A DNA stretch of 64,000 nucleotides from positions 50,181 through 114,180 of the forward strand of contig NZ_JALAMO010000007.1 in NCBI RefSeq assembly GCF_026790065.1, written 5' to 3'. The translations under genes and the position numbers were made by a program. This document shows positions 1 through 8,837 of this stretch, in pieces. Under the pieces are notes generated by a model that saw only the letters and a program-made list of their open reading frames with translations, made no database searches and was not told the origin of the DNA. Position 1 is the first letter of the stretch; each line of letters starts with the position of its first letter. This DNA comes from Bacillus sp. N13C7. Lineage in GTDB: Bacteria; Bacillota; Bacilli; Bacillales; Bacillaceae.

Positions 1-148
1 TTGGAGCAGCATTGGGGAACTGAAGTATCCAATGCCGTCTATGCTGCGTTACAGCACCGAGCCGACAATATATCGTTTGTCGGGAACTTGGGTGGAACCA
101 CGGGTCATCACACACTCGTCCCTTTCAGCGGGACGGGTGTGTTTTTTT
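1..148 (+). promoter_or_regulatory. T-box riboswitch of thrZ, 3' part
   Basis: The 14-base T-box motif (TGGGTGGAACCACG) lies at 89-102. It is followed by a GC-rich hairpin at 111-141 and a T run at 142-148, an intrinsic terminator just before thrZ. In this family uncharged tRNA pairs with the T-box and forms an antiterminator, so thrZ is expressed on threonine starvation. Only the 3' part is in the window; the stem I specifier loop lies upstream, so tRNA specificity is inferred from the gene served. Confidence 0.93.
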
Positions 149-180
149 ATATATAACGATTGATAAGGAGTGTTTTAAAA

Positions 181-2097
181 ATGAGTAAACAAGTGCACAT
201 TCAGCTTCCGGACGGTCAGATGAAGGACTTTCCGAAAGGCATCACTATCAAAGAAGCGGCTGGTTCTATCAGTTCCAGCCTGCAAAAGAAGGCGGCTGCG
301 GGCCAGGTCAACGGCAAGCTTGTGGATCTCAGCTTCAAGCTGGGGGAGGATGCTGAGCTTTCGATTGTCACACTTGATTCGCTAGAAGGCCTGCAGGTGC
401 TCCGCCACACATCAGCACACGTGCTGGCTCAAGCGGTGAAACGGCTATACGGCGACGTGTCCTTGGGCATAGGTCCAGTGATTGAAGACGGCTTCTACTA
501 TGACATGAAGCTGGATCGAAGCTTGACATCAGGAGATTTAGAGGCCATCGAAAAAGAAATGAAGAGCATTATAAATGAGAACCTTGAACTCAAACGAATG
601 GAGATTTCTTATCAAGAGGCTGAAGAGCTGTTTGCCAAAAAAGGCGAGCCGTTTAAACTGGAGATGTTAAAGGATATTCCGCGCGGAGAGGTTATCACAC
701 TGTACCAGCAGGGAGAGTTCGTTGACCTGTGCCGTGGGCCGCATCTCCCTTCTACAGGGATGATCAAGGCGTTCAAACTAATAAGAGTATCAGGCGCTTA
801 TTGGCGCGGAGACAGTGAAAATGAAGTTCTGCAGCGGGTATACGGGGTTGCGTTTCAAAAGAAAAAAGATCTCGATGCACATCTGCATTTGCTGGAAGAA
901 GCGGCAAAACGAGACCACCGCAAGCTGGGTAAACAGTTGGAACTGTTTATGTTTTCTGAGGAAGCGCCGGGGATGCCGTTTTATTTGCCGAAAGGGCAGA
1001 TTGTCCGCAATGAGCTGGAACGTTTCTCGCGTGAGCTGCAAACCAATGCCGGCTATGATGAGGTGCGTACGCCATTTATGATGAATCAGCGGTTATGGGA
1101 GCAGTCAGGCCACTGGGATCATTATCGCGACAATATGTATTTTTCAGAAGTCGATGACACAAGCTTCGCAATGAAGCCGATGAATTGTCCCGGCCACATG
1201 CTCATCTTTAAAAACAGCCTGTATTCTTATCGGGATCTGCCGATTCGCATGGCGGAATTCGGGCAGGTGCATCGCCATGAATACAGCGGTGCCTTAAATG
1301 GAATGCTTCGCGTCCGGACGTTTTGCCAGGATGACGCCCATATTTTCGTTCGGGAGGATCAGATTGAGAGTGAGATCAAAGAAGCAATACGGCTGATTGA
1401 TAAGGTATATCGCACATTTGGCTTCGAGTATTCAGTTGAGCTTTCAACACGCCCGGAGGACTCATTAGGCGATGACAGCCTTTGGGAAGCCTCGGAGAGT
1501 GCCTTGGCACACGTCCTTGAGGAGCTTGGCCTGTCTTATGAGATCAATGAAGGCGATGGGGCGTTTTACGGACCGAAAATTGATTTTCACATAAAAGATG
1601 CCCTCAAACGGAGCCACCAATGCGCGACAATTCAGCTTGATTTTCAAATGCCGGAAAAATTTGATTTAACATATATTAATGAACAAAATGAAAAGGTTCG
1701 TCCTGTTGTCATACACAGAGCGGTATTCGGCTCGATTGACCGTTTCTTCGGCATTTTGATTGAGCATTATGGCGGGGCTTTTCCAGTTTGGCTCGCACCG
1801 ATTCAGGTTCAGATCATACCGGTATCGCACGTTCATTTGGACTATTGCAGAAAGGTACAGGCGGAGCTGAAACAGCTGGGGATAAGAGCAGGCATTGATG
1901 AGCGCAATGAGAAGCTGGGCTACAAGATCAGAGCGTCACAGGTGCAGAAAATTCCGTACGTGCTGGTGCTTGGAGATCATGAAGAGGAGGAAGGTGCGGT
2001 AAACGTCCGCCAATTCGGCCATCAGCAGAATGAACATGTTCCTTTTCAGACATTTAAAGAAAAACTTGTCAAACAGGTGAAAAATCGAGACATGTAG
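181..2097 (+). CDS. thrZ: Threonyl-tRNA synthetase, inducible isozyme
   Basis: Class II synthetase charging tRNA-Thr with threonine in the cytoplasm, 638 residues. Visible order: N-terminal TGS domain (about 1-64), editing/SAD domain with HTSAH near residue 75 and CRGPH near 180, catalytic core with motif 2 region and the zinc-site stretch MNCPGH, then an anticodon-binding domain (from about 540). ATG at 181 has a good AAGGAG at 165-170, so I prefer it to a non-ATG start 21 bases upstream. The gene follows a T-box leader. B. subtilis carries a second enzyme, ThrS, elsewhere; the T-box leader and threonyl identity next to ywhA point to the ThrZ isozyme. Confidence 0.95.
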   Translation: MSKQVHIQLPDGQMKDFPKGITIKEAAGSISSSLQKKAAAGQVNGKLVDLSFKLGEDAELSIVTLDSLEGLQVLRHTSAHVLAQAVKRLYGDVSLGIGPVIEDGFYYDMKLDRSLTSGDLEAIEKEMKSIINENLELKRMEISYQEAEELFAKKGEPFKLEMLKDIPRGEVITLYQQGEFVDLCRGPHLPSTGMIKAFKLIRVSGAYWRGDSENEVLQRVYGVAFQKKKDLDAHLHLLEEAAKRDHRKLGKQLELFMFSEEAPGMPFYLPKGQIVRNELERFSRELQTNAGYDEVRTPFMMNQRLWEQSGHWDHYRDNMYFSEVDDTSFAMKPMNCPGHMLIFKNSLYSYRDLPIRMAEFGQVHRHEYSGALNGMLRVRTFCQDDAHIFVREDQIESEIKEAIRLIDKVYRTFGFEYSVELSTRPEDSLGDDSLWEASESALAHVLEELGLSYEINEGDGAFYGPKIDFHIKDALKRSHQCATIQLDFQMPEKFDLTYINEQNEKVRPVVIHRAVFGSIDRFFGILIEHYGGAFPVWLAPIQVQIIPVSHVHLDYCRKVQAELKQLGIRAGIDERNEKLGYKIRASQVQKIPYVLVLGDHEEEEGAVNVRQFGHQQNEHVPFQTFKEKLVKQVKNRDM

Positions 2098-2103
2098 GAG
2101 AAA

Positions 2104-2130
2104 AGCAGCAAATTTTCATTTTGCTTTTTT
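2104..2130 (+). terminator. Intrinsic terminator after thrZ
   Basis: A short AT-rich stem (AGCAAAAT-type arms) ends in a T run directly behind the thrZ stop codon. Moderate strength by eye. Confidence 0.6.
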
Positions 2131-2158
2131 GACTTTCCCTATTCGGAATCAGTAAAAT
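2129..2158 (+). promoter_or_regulatory. SigA-type promoter of ywhA
   Basis: TTGACT at 2129-2134 and TAAAAT at 2153-2158, spacer 18, with the T run of the preceding terminator overlapping the -35. Confidence 0.55.
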
Positions 2159-2216
2159 AATAAGTAAATCATATCGTTCGTATGTTATGAATGCATCTCG
2201 AAATGGGGAAATCTAC

Positions 2217-2636
2217 ATGGACCATGACAAACTGGAAGCAAATTTGCTGGATCACGCACTTACAAAATATTTGAAAAGCACGAAGCAATTAGATGAAGCC
2301 ACCGTTCCGAAACACGTAAATAATGTAAGAGGATTTATTCTGCGGATCATATACAGACATGGGAGCTGTACCATAAAGGATATTCTGAAGGAGGTCACTC
2401 TGTCTCCCTCTGCCACGACCACGGCTCTGAATCATTTAGAGCAGGAGGGGTTTATTGAGAGATCCAGAAATAACAATGACCGCCGCACAGTTTGGATTAC
2501 GCTTTCTGCATCGGGCCGGGCAGCGGCTGAGCAAATGATCGAAAACCGCCAGGGGCTGATTGACGACATGTTTGAACGTTTGACAGACGAAGAGAAAAAG
2601 GCGTTATTGGCGATTATTGCAAAGCTGACCCAATAG
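2217..2636 (+). CDS. ywhA: MarR-family transcriptional regulator
   Basis: A 139-residue winged-helix regulator of the MarR type. The DNA-binding helix region (SPSATTTALNHLEQEGFIER) is followed by the wing with the typical NDRRTVWITLS stretch, and a C-terminal dimerisation helix ends the protein. The ATG at 2217 has GGGGA at the right distance; an upstream ATG at 2187 would add ten poorly supported residues. It has its own promoter and is closed by a strong terminator, so it appears monocistronic. Target genes and ligand cannot be read from the sequence. Confidence 0.88.
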   Translation: MDHDKLEANLLDHALTKYLKSTKQLDEATVPKHVNNVRGFILRIIYRHGSCTIKDILKEVTLSPSATTTALNHLEQEGFIERSRNNNDRRTVWITLSASGRAAAEQMIENRQGLIDDMFERLTDEEKKALLAIIAKLTQ

Positions 2637-2640
2637 GGAT

Positions 2641-2669
2641 AAAAGCCGGTGCGCGAAGCGCCGGCTTTA
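2641..2669. terminator. Bidirectional terminator ywhA/ywhB
   Basis: Eight-base GC-rich stem (GCCGGTGC / GCGCCGGC) flanked by A and T runs on both sides, placed between two converging genes. Confidence 0.85.
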
Positions 2670-2675
2670 TAGAGA

Positions 2676-2864
2676 TTATTCCATATCGCTCAGGCGTTTG
2701 CCTGCAACGGCATAATGGTCTTTTCTCATTTCTTCTATAAAGACAACAATTTTTTCTTCAGAAGCACCGGTTGTTTCCTTTACGGCTTCTGTTACTTTCT
2801 CGACAAGATTGCGTTTTTGCTCGTCTGTACGGCCTTCGAGCATTTTGACAGTTACGTATGGCAT
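2676..2864 (-). CDS. ywhB: 4-oxalocrotonate tautomerase-like protein
   Basis: A 62-residue tautomerase of the 4-OT family. After the start Met comes Pro, which in this family becomes the N-terminal catalytic base once Met is removed; the sequence MPYVTVKMLEGRT and the size fit 4-OT hexamers. GGAGGA precedes the ATG at 2864; an open frame extends further upstream but has no reason to be translated. It is divergent from ywhC. The natural substrate is not evident. Confidence 0.92.
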   Translation of the reverse strand: MPYVTVKMLEGRTDEQKRNLVEKVTEAVKETTGASEEKIVVFIEEMRKDHYAVAGKRLSDME

Positions 2865-2972
2865 GGGTGCTGAATCCTCCTTTATCTCGTTTCCTCTCTT
2901 TAGAAAAAGAGGCTTCTTATAGTATACTGAATAAAGTAAATTCTTGCATTTTGAGAAAGAGGGATATCTCAC

Positions 2973-3632
2973 TTGGACCGTTTTTTATATTATCCGTTAT
3001 CTTTAATGCCATACCTCGTCATCACGCTAATTGTGTCGTTTACGATGCACGAGCTTGCCCACGCTTATGTCGCATACAAATTCGGTGACGATACGGCGAA
3101 AAAACAAGGAAGACTGACGCTGAATCCCATTAAACACCTTGATCCGTTCGGAACCATTTTGATTTTGGTGGCCGGCTTCGGGTGGGCGCGCCCCATTCCC
3201 GTGAATCGACGCTTCTTTAAGAAGCCTCGGCTTGCCGGTGTGCTCGTATCTATAGCCGGGCCCGTCAGTAACCTGATTCTTGCGTTTATTGGTTTCTTTT
3301 TGTTAGTGTTGATGCATGCGTACGGAATGGAAATGCTTGCGGCGTTCAGCACGGGGCTGGATCAGTTTTTTTCTATTTGGATACAGCTGAATCTTGTCTT
3401 GTTTTTATTTAATCTGCTGCCGCTTCCTCCGCTCGATGGCTATCGAATTATAGAAGATCTCGTTCCGCCGGGCGTGCGTGCCAAAATGACGCAGGCGGAG
3501 AGCTACGGCTTTATCGTATTTTTGGTGCTGTTTGTGACACCGCTAGGATCTTACGTGCTGTGGCCGATGCTCAATGCAGGAAGAGATTCGATTTTAAAGC
3601 TGTTTTCAGCGATATTTCAACCGCTTTTGTAG
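2973..3632 (+). CDS. ywhC: Site-2-protease-type membrane metalloprotease (M50)
   Basis: A 219-residue polytopic membrane protein of the M50 zinc protease family. The zinc motif HELAH is in the first membrane segment (near residue 26), and the second conserved motif NLLPLPPLDGYR near residue 150 supplies the third zinc ligand (Asp). The length matches short S2P-like proteins without a PDZ domain. Translation starts at TTG 2973 with a modest GAGGG. ywhD begins 13 bases downstream, so the two form an operon. The substrate is unknown. Confidence 0.9.
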   Translation: MDRFLYYPLSLMPYLVITLIVSFTMHELAHAYVAYKFGDDTAKKQGRLTLNPIKHLDPFGTILILVAGFGWARPIPVNRRFFKKPRLAGVLVSIAGPVSNLILAFIGFFLLVLMHAYGMEMLAAFSTGLDQFFSIWIQLNLVLFLFNLLPLPPLDGYRIIEDLVPPGVRAKMTQAESYGFIVFLVLFVTPLGSYVLWPMLNAGRDSILKLFSAIFQPLL

Positions 3633-3645
3633 GAGGTAGAACTTC

Positions 3646-4164
3646 ATGGAAGAAAAAAAGAAAAAATCAATCGGGTTTAATATTATCAAAAGTGATCCGA
3701 CAGACGGACACGGCGGTTTTGGCGTAGGGGCACTCAGCCTTGACAACATTTCTCCCGTATTCGTTGATGTAGACGAAAAAGAAGCGTTCGTAGACATCGG
3801 CGCCATGCATGCCCGCAGCACCGTTGAAAAAGGAATTAAATTTTTGCCGAACAAAGAAGAAGTTCCAAACGGCAAACCATACTGGCTTGTGTGGGTAACG
3901 ATTGACAGAAAAGAAGAGGGGCCTTATTACGCTGGTGTGACAGCCTGTGAAATGACGGTCGACAGAAGCATCAGAAGAGGCTACAAATCACTGCCTGAGC
4001 ATGTGAATCTGATGGATAAATCCATGAAACGGAAAATTATCATTGATAAAATGGACGACAGCTCGAAGCGTGTACTAGGCGAGTTTCTGAAAAAACACGA
4101 TCAGGGCCTATGGGACCGGTCCTCAGATGAATTAAAAACAGGCCTGCTTCCGGAAGACAATTAA
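3646..4164 (+). CDS. ywhD: YwhD family protein, function unknown
   Basis: A 172-residue soluble, charged protein of the YwhD family found in Bacillaceae. There is no signal peptide or membrane segment; the N-terminus starts with a Lys-rich stretch. GGAGG lies ahead of the ATG and the gene follows ywhC in the same transcript, ending at a clear terminator. No catalytic motif is recognisable, so no function is proposed. Confidence 0.88.
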   Translation: MEEKKKKSIGFNIIKSDPTDGHGGFGVGALSLDNISPVFVDVDEKEAFVDIGAMHARSTVEKGIKFLPNKEEVPNGKPYWLVWVTIDRKEEGPYYAGVTACEMTVDRSIRRGYKSLPEHVNLMDKSMKRKIIIDKMDDSSKRVLGEFLKKHDQGLWDRSSDELKTGLLPEDN

Positions 4165-4255
4165 TTTGTGAACTTTCTATGAACTTTTAGAAAATTTGAA
4201 CTATTTGTTGTAAACATTGAGTAAACTGGTGATACAGAAATGAGGACATGGAAAA

Positions 4256-4285
4256 TCCCGAGCCGAAACAAGACTCGGGGTTTTT
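4256..4285 (+). terminator. Terminator of ywhC-ywhD
   Basis: CCCGAG / CTCGGG arms with a loop of 11 bases, then TTTTT. It lies between ywhD and the next, unrecognised gene. Confidence 0.85.
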
Positions 4286-4303
4286 CATTTTTAGGGGGAT
4301 ATG

Positions 4304-4738
4304 ATGTACGAAACCATTCGAGTCGGCGATTGGGTGATAAAAGCCGATGTAGAAGAAACGAGTAAGCAGTATAAGAAAGATATAGAGGATATGTGTGAAT
4401 GCGGTAACTGTCTTAACTACTATGAGGCAGTGAATGAACTGCCGGTTCAAAAAGCTCAAGTATTAGAGGGTTTAGGTCTCATTCCGTCCAAATGCACAGA
4501 TATAAATTACCATGGGATAAAAGATCATTTGCACTTTTATATAGCGAGTTATTTTATTGTAGGCAGTATTGTTGAGGGGAGACTAGAAATGAACCCGAAA
4601 AAGATTGATTTCTCATGGCATATTTCATTTTCAGTGCCGCATCACCAAATTTACATTCCTAAAGGTTTCCCAAAGCCAATTATTCAGCTTGATTGTGTTA
4701 CGCTTCTTCCATGGGTCATTGACCAACCATACGAATAA
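4304..4738 (+). CDS. Hypothetical protein with Cys-rich CxCxxC motif
   Basis: I do not recognise this 144-residue protein. It is soluble and slightly acidic, with a Cys cluster MCECGNC near residue 33 and further Cys near 64 and 130, which could bind a metal or form disulphides. His and aromatic residues are frequent in the middle (about 70-115). AGGGGG precedes two adjacent ATGs (4301 and 4304); spacing favours the second. It sits between two terminators as an isolated cassette between ywhD and pbpG, where strain 168 has, to my memory, no gene. This suggests recent gain or differential loss. Confidence 0.7.
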   Translation: MYETIRVGDWVIKADVEETSKQYKKDIEDMCECGNCLNYYEAVNELPVQKAQVLEGLGLIPSKCTDINYHGIKDHLHFYIASYFIVGSIVEGRLEMNPKKIDFSWHISFSVPHHQIYIPKGFPKPIIQLDCVTLLPWVIDQPYE

Positions 4739-4767
4739 CCCGGCCTCCGAGCAGCCGGGTTATTTTT
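4739..4767. terminator. Bidirectional terminator before pbpG end
   Basis: AACCCGGC / GCCGGGTT arms, loop of nine, followed by ATTTTT. It sits between the converging orphan gene and pbpG. Confidence 0.8.
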
Positions 4768-6841
4768 AATGAGTCCGCCCCAGCCATTTGTCCCACCATT
4801 TTTTCTCGGAAGCGGGTTTTTCTTTGGCTGGAAGCCGGCCTTTTGTTTGTTTAGCGGGTTCTGCCCCGTAGCAGACGTTTGATGGCTCAGTGCCTTTGAC
4901 AAAATACGTGTAATGCTTGGCGGCGCAGCCGGGGCCGGATGTGTAGCCTGTTTCTGGATCAATGTACACGCCGGTTACGCCTTTTGGCGGTTTGAACGCA
5001 GTTTCCGGTTCACCTTTGAGCGCATCCTCCATGAAGTCCGCCCAAATGGTTTTGGCATAGCTTTTTTCTTCGACTGAGTCGATGGTGCTGTTTTTGTCAT
5101 ACCCAGTCCAAACGCCTGCGGCCAGCTTCGGGTTGAAGCCGATCATCCAGCTGTCTGCACTGGTGGTTCCTGATTTTCCCGCGTACGTTCTTGTCAGGCG
5201 GTTGGCGATCGTCCGTCCGGTTACTGATGTATAGCCGTTTAAATCCGTATCAAACATGCCTGTCATCATATTCGCCGTGACAAAAGCAGCTTTTTCATCA
5301 AGCACCTGTTTATGCTGACTCGGGTTTTCGTACAGGACATGGCCCGCCGCGTCCGTAACTCGCGAAATAAACGTCGGTTCGATTTTCTTCCCGCCATTTG
5401 CAAGCATGGCGTAAGCGTTGACCATTTCAATCGGACGCACGGGTTCGGTGCCGAGCGCCAGGGACGGCAATGCTTGAAGCTGCGCAGTAATGCCGAATTC
5501 CTTTGCCGCCTGCACAAGCTTGTTCATGCCGAGAAAGAGATGGGTTTTCACTGCGTAAATGTTGTCGGAAAGCGCCAGCGCCTGCAGAAGCGTAATCGGC
5601 TTGTTGGCGTAGTATCCGTTATAGTTGCTGGGAGAATAGGTATCTCCTTTTGCATCAATTTGAAACTCAGTTTCTTCGCTTTTCATCAAAGTGACTGGCG
5701 TAAATCCGCTCTGAATCGCTTTATAGTACAGTAACGGCTTGATCGTCGATGCAGGCTGGCGTTTCGCCTGGGTCGTCCTGTCAAACGGGCTTTTTTGATA
5801 ATCCCTGCCGCCGACAAGGGCGAGAACGTTTCCTGTGCGGGGATCAATGGCCGAAAACCCGACTTGAATGTCAGAGCCGGCGTTGACGGTTTCGGTAATG
5901 GTCTCCTCGGCGATGCGCTGCATCCGTTTATCTACCGTTGTATAGACGTTTAACCCGCTCGTTTCAATTTGCTCCCGCGTCATGCCGAGCTTTTTCTCCA
6001 GCTCTCTCATCGCATTGTCATAGAAATAAGGGGCTTTCCTCTTGGAAACTTGTTTATTCAAAGGCTGATAGGAAAGAGGTTCCTTGATCAGTTCATTCGC
6101 TTTCTTATGGCTGATCATCCGCTGCTTTTCCATCATCCGCACAATCGTTTTCTGGCGCTCCTTGGCCTTCGTTTCATTAACATACGGTGAATAGCCGGAT
6201 GGGCCTTTCGGGATTCCTGCCAAAAGCGCCGACTCCGCATCCGTCAGGTTTTTCGCATGCTTGCCGAAATACAGGCGGGAAGCGGCTTCAATGCCGTAGG
6301 CGCCGTGTCCGTAGTAAATCGTATTTAAATAGCCTTCTAATATCTCGTCCTTAGAATAGTTCTGTTCCAGACGGATCGTGTAGAACGCCTCATTCCATTT
6401 CCGTTTCCACGTTTTGTCGTGTTCAAGGTATAAATTTCTGGCATATTGCTGGGTGATGGTGCTTGCACCCTGAACCTTGGCAAATGCTTTCAGGTCAGCA
6501 AGCGCCGCGCCGGCCATGCGTTTATAATCAAAGCCGTGATGATCGTAGAAATTCTGGTCTTCAATCGCCACTGTCGCTTTTACGATCGTCGGATTCATGT
6601 CCTTTAAGGGGACCCAATAGCGCTTTTCGCCGTAGTTCGTTTCCCCGAGCTTTGAGCCGTCACTCGCATACAAAATTGTGGATTGCGGCACTTGCACCGA
6701 GGGAGCGCCCTGGTATTTGGCTATCAAAATGACAGTCATAAACACGGCAGCTGCCGCCAACGCCGCAAAAGCCCCTAAAAAGATAAAGGCGCGAACGGTT
6801 TTCAGCGTCAGTCTCAGCCGTTTATTTGTCATTGCATCCAC
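4766..6841 (-). CDS. pbpG: Class A penicillin-binding protein 2d
   Basis: Bifunctional peptidoglycan synthase, 691 residues, membrane-anchored. A single membrane segment (about 17-42) is followed by a GT51 glycosyltransferase domain with EDQNFYDHHGFD and GASTITQQYARN, then a transpeptidase domain with the SxxK serine (STIK), SDN and KSGT motifs. The start is GTG at 6839-6841 with AGGGGG in front; an ATG three codons on is an alternative. In B. subtilis PBP2d is made in the forespore under SigG/SigF and works with PBP2c in spore germ-cell-wall synthesis; a SigG-like promoter is visible upstream. Confidence 0.95.
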   Translation of the reverse strand: MDAMTNKRLRLTLKTVRAFIFLGAFAALAAAAVFMTVILIAKYQGAPSVQVPQSTILYASDGSKLGETNYGEKRYWVPLKDMNPTIVKATVAIEDQNFYDHHGFDYKRMAGAALADLKAFAKVQGASTITQQYARNLYLEHDKTWKRKWNEAFYTIRLEQNYSKDEILEGYLNTIYYGHGAYGIEAASRLYFGKHAKNLTDAESALLAGIPKGPSGYSPYVNETKAKERQKTIVRMMEKQRMISHKKANELIKEPLSYQPLNKQVSKRKAPYFYDNAMRELEKKLGMTREQIETSGLNVYTTVDKRMQRIAEETITETVNAGSDIQVGFSAIDPRTGNVLALVGGRDYQKSPFDRTTQAKRQPASTIKPLLYYKAIQSGFTPVTLMKSEETEFQIDAKGDTYSPSNYNGYYANKPITLLQALALSDNIYAVKTHLFLGMNKLVQAAKEFGITAQLQALPSLALGTEPVRPIEMVNAYAMLANGGKKIEPTFISRVTDAAGHVLYENPSQHKQVLDEKAAFVTANMMTGMFDTDLNGYTSVTGRTIANRLTRTYAGKSGTTSADSWMIGFNPKLAAGVWTGYDKNSTIDSVEEKSYAKTIWADFMEDALKGEPETAFKPPKGVTGVYIDPETGYTSGPGCAAKHYTYFVKGTEPSNVCYGAEPAKQTKGRLPAKEKPASEKKWWDKWLGRTH

Positions 6842-6871
6842 AACGGGTTCCCCCTTTTTTTATGTTTCTAC

Positions 6872-6901
6872 TATTATGAGAAAAAAAGATCATTTTTAAA
6901 C
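6872..6901 (-). promoter_or_regulatory. Putative SigG/SigF promoter of pbpG
   Basis: On the minus strand a CATAATA -10 lies at 6878-6872 with a GTTTA -35 at 6901-6897, spacer 18. This resembles forespore consensus (GHATR / CATWHTA) with one mismatch in the -35. Confidence 0.45.
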
Positions 6902-6921
6902 ATCACAGAACAGGACGCATC

Positions 6922-6950
6922 TTTACTTTTTCCCTGCCATCCTCTATACT
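6922..6950 (+). promoter_or_regulatory. SigA promoter of speE-speB
   Basis: TTTACT at 6922-6927 and TATACT at 6945-6950 with a 17-base spacer, about 90 bases ahead of the speE start. Confidence 0.65.
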
Positions 6951-7042
6951 TTTTCCTTAGGTGAAAATGAGATTTCAACCGAGAATAAAAGCTGATAAGA
7001 CGCTTACAATAAATGAATACAGCCTTGAAAGGGAGATGACAA

Positions 7043-7873
7043 TTGAGCGAACTTTGGTACACAGAGAAGCAGACGAAAAACTTTGGCATTACGATGAAGG
7101 TTAACAAAACGTTACATACAGAACAAACGGAGTTTCAGCATTTAGAAATGGTGGAAACAGAAGAGTTCGGCAACATGCTGTTTTTGGACGGCATGGTGAT
7201 GACATCTGAAAAAGACGAATTCGTTTATCACGAAATGGTGGCGCATGTGCCGTTATTTACGCACCCAAATCCGGAGCACGTTCTTGTAGTCGGCGGCGGT
7301 GACGGCGGCGTCATCAGAGAAATTCTGAAGCATCCGAGCGTGAAAAAAGCGACACTTGTTGATATTGACGGCAAGGTCATCGAATACTCTAAAAAGTTTC
7401 TTCCTTCAATCGCAGGCAAACTCGACGATCCGCGTGTTGACGTGCAGGTAGATGACGGATTTATGCACATTGCAAAATCTGAAAATCAATACGATGTAAT
7501 CATGGTAGATTCAACTGAACCTGTAGGGCCGGCTGTAAACCTGTTTACAAAAGGATTCTACGCGGGAATCGCGAAGGCGCTGAAAGAAGACGGCATTTTC
7601 GTCGCTCAGACGGACAACCCATGGTTTACGCCGGAATTAATCACAAATGTACAGCGCGACGTGAAGGAAATCTTCCCGATCACGAAGCTGTATACGGCGA
7701 ACATTCCGACATACCCAAGCGGTTTGTGGACATTTACAATCGGCTCGAAAAAATATGATCCGCTTGCAGTGGAAGATAGCCGTTTCTTCGATATTGAGAC
7801 AAAATATTACACAAAAGATATTCATAAAGCGGCGTTTGTTCTTCCGAAATTTGTGAGTGATCTGATTAAATAA
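7043..7873 (+). CDS. speE: Spermidine synthase
   Basis: Transfers an aminopropyl group from decarboxylated S-adenosylmethionine to putrescine to give spermidine; cytoplasmic. The 276-residue protein shows the Rossmann glycine motif [13 protein letters not shown] (about 81-93), an acidic ribose-binding region ([10 protein letters not shown]) and the substrate motif [11 protein letters not shown] with its catalytic Asp. Translation begins at TTG 7043 behind AAAGGGAG. speB follows after 60 bases, and together they turn agmatine into putrescine and then spermidine. Confidence 0.96.
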   Translation: MSELWYTEKQTKNFGITMKVNKTLHTEQTEFQHLEMVETEEFGNMLFLDGMVMTSEKDEFVYHEMVAHVPLFTHPNPEHVLVVGGGDGGVIREILKHPSVKKATLVDIDGKVIEYSKKFLPSIAGKLDDPRVDVQVDDGFMHIAKSENQYDVIMVDSTEPVGPAVNLFTKGFYAGIAKALKEDGIFVAQTDNPWFTPELITNVQRDVKEIFPITKLYTANIPTYPSGLWTFTIGSKKYDPLAVEDSRFFDIETKYYTKDIHKAAFVLPKFVSDLIK

Positions 7874-7933
7874 TGTTGGTATGGCGCAGGAGCGAATCTT
7901 GCGCTTTTTTACAGGAAAGCGAGGGTATTATAG

Positions 7934-8806
7934 ATGAGATTTGATGAAGCTTATTCAGGAAAAGTATTTATTGCGAGCCGTCCCGAGTGGGAGGGAGCGG
8001 ACGCCATCCTTTACGGCATGCCGATGGACTGGACAGTCAGCTATCGCCCGGGCTCACGCTTTGGCCCAGGCAGAATCCGCGAGGTGTCAATCGGCCTTGA
8101 AGAATACAGTCCGTATTTAGACCGTGATCTGGCAGATCTGAACTTCTTTGACGCCGGCGACATTCCGCTGCCGTTCGGAAATCCGCAGAGAAGCCTTGAT
8201 ATGATTGAGGAATATGTGGACAGCATTTTAGAAAAAGGGAAATTCCCAATGGGCATGGGCGGGGAGCACCTCGTGTCATGGCCTGTCATTAAAGCAATGC
8301 ACAAGAAATACCCAGACCTTGCGATTATCCATTTTGATGCACATACAGATCTTCGCGTTGATTATGAGGGAGAACCGCTTTCTCACTCAACGCCAATCCG
8401 TAAAGCCGCAGAATTGATCGGACCGCACAATGTGTATTCATTCGGAATCCGTTCCGGCATGAAAGAAGAGTTTGAATGGGCGAAGGAAAACGGCATGCAC
8501 ATCTCAAAATTTGAAGTGCTTGAACCGCTGAAAGAGGTGCTTCCGAAGCTGGCGGGCCGTCCGGTTTATGTCACAATTGACATTGACGTATTAGACCCTG
8601 CACACGCACCGGGTACAGGTACGGTTGACGCCGGCGGCATCACGTCTAAAGAACTGCTTGCATCTATCCATGAAATCGCTCGCTCAGAGGTAAACGTGAA
8701 GGGCGCTGATTTAGTGGAAGTCGCACCGGTGTATGACCACTCAGAACAAACGGCAAACACAGCCAGCAAAATCATCCGTGAAATGCTGCTTGGGTTTGTG
8801 AAATAA
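7934..8806 (+). CDS. speB: Agmatinase
   Basis: Manganese ureohydrolase that hydrolyses agmatine to putrescine and urea. All metal motifs are present in the 290-residue protein: GGEHLVSW (about 113), HFDAHTDLR (about 137-145) and DIDVLDPAHAPGTGT (about 217). The agmatinase-type His in the first motif (GGEHL) replaces the GGDH of arginases. The start is ATG with GAGGG. It is co-transcribed with speE; a weak GC hairpin with a T run between them (about 7880-7912) may partly attenuate. Confidence 0.96.
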   Translation: MRFDEAYSGKVFIASRPEWEGADAILYGMPMDWTVSYRPGSRFGPGRIREVSIGLEEYSPYLDRDLADLNFFDAGDIPLPFGNPQRSLDMIEEYVDSILEKGKFPMGMGGEHLVSWPVIKAMHKKYPDLAIIHFDAHTDLRVDYEGEPLSHSTPIRKAAELIGPHNVYSFGIRSGMKEEFEWAKENGMHISKFEVLEPLKEVLPKLAGRPVYVTIDIDVLDPAHAPGTGTVDAGGITSKELLASIHEIARSEVNVKGADLVEVAPVYDHSEQTANTASKIIREMLLGFVK

Positions 8807-8837
8807 AAAAATCCAGACCATGTCTGGATTTTTTTTA
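8807..8837. terminator. Terminator of speEB (and of ywhH on the other strand)
   Basis: Perfect eight-base stem ATCCAGAC / GTCTGGAT between a run of A and a run of T. Bidirectional. Confidence 0.88.
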
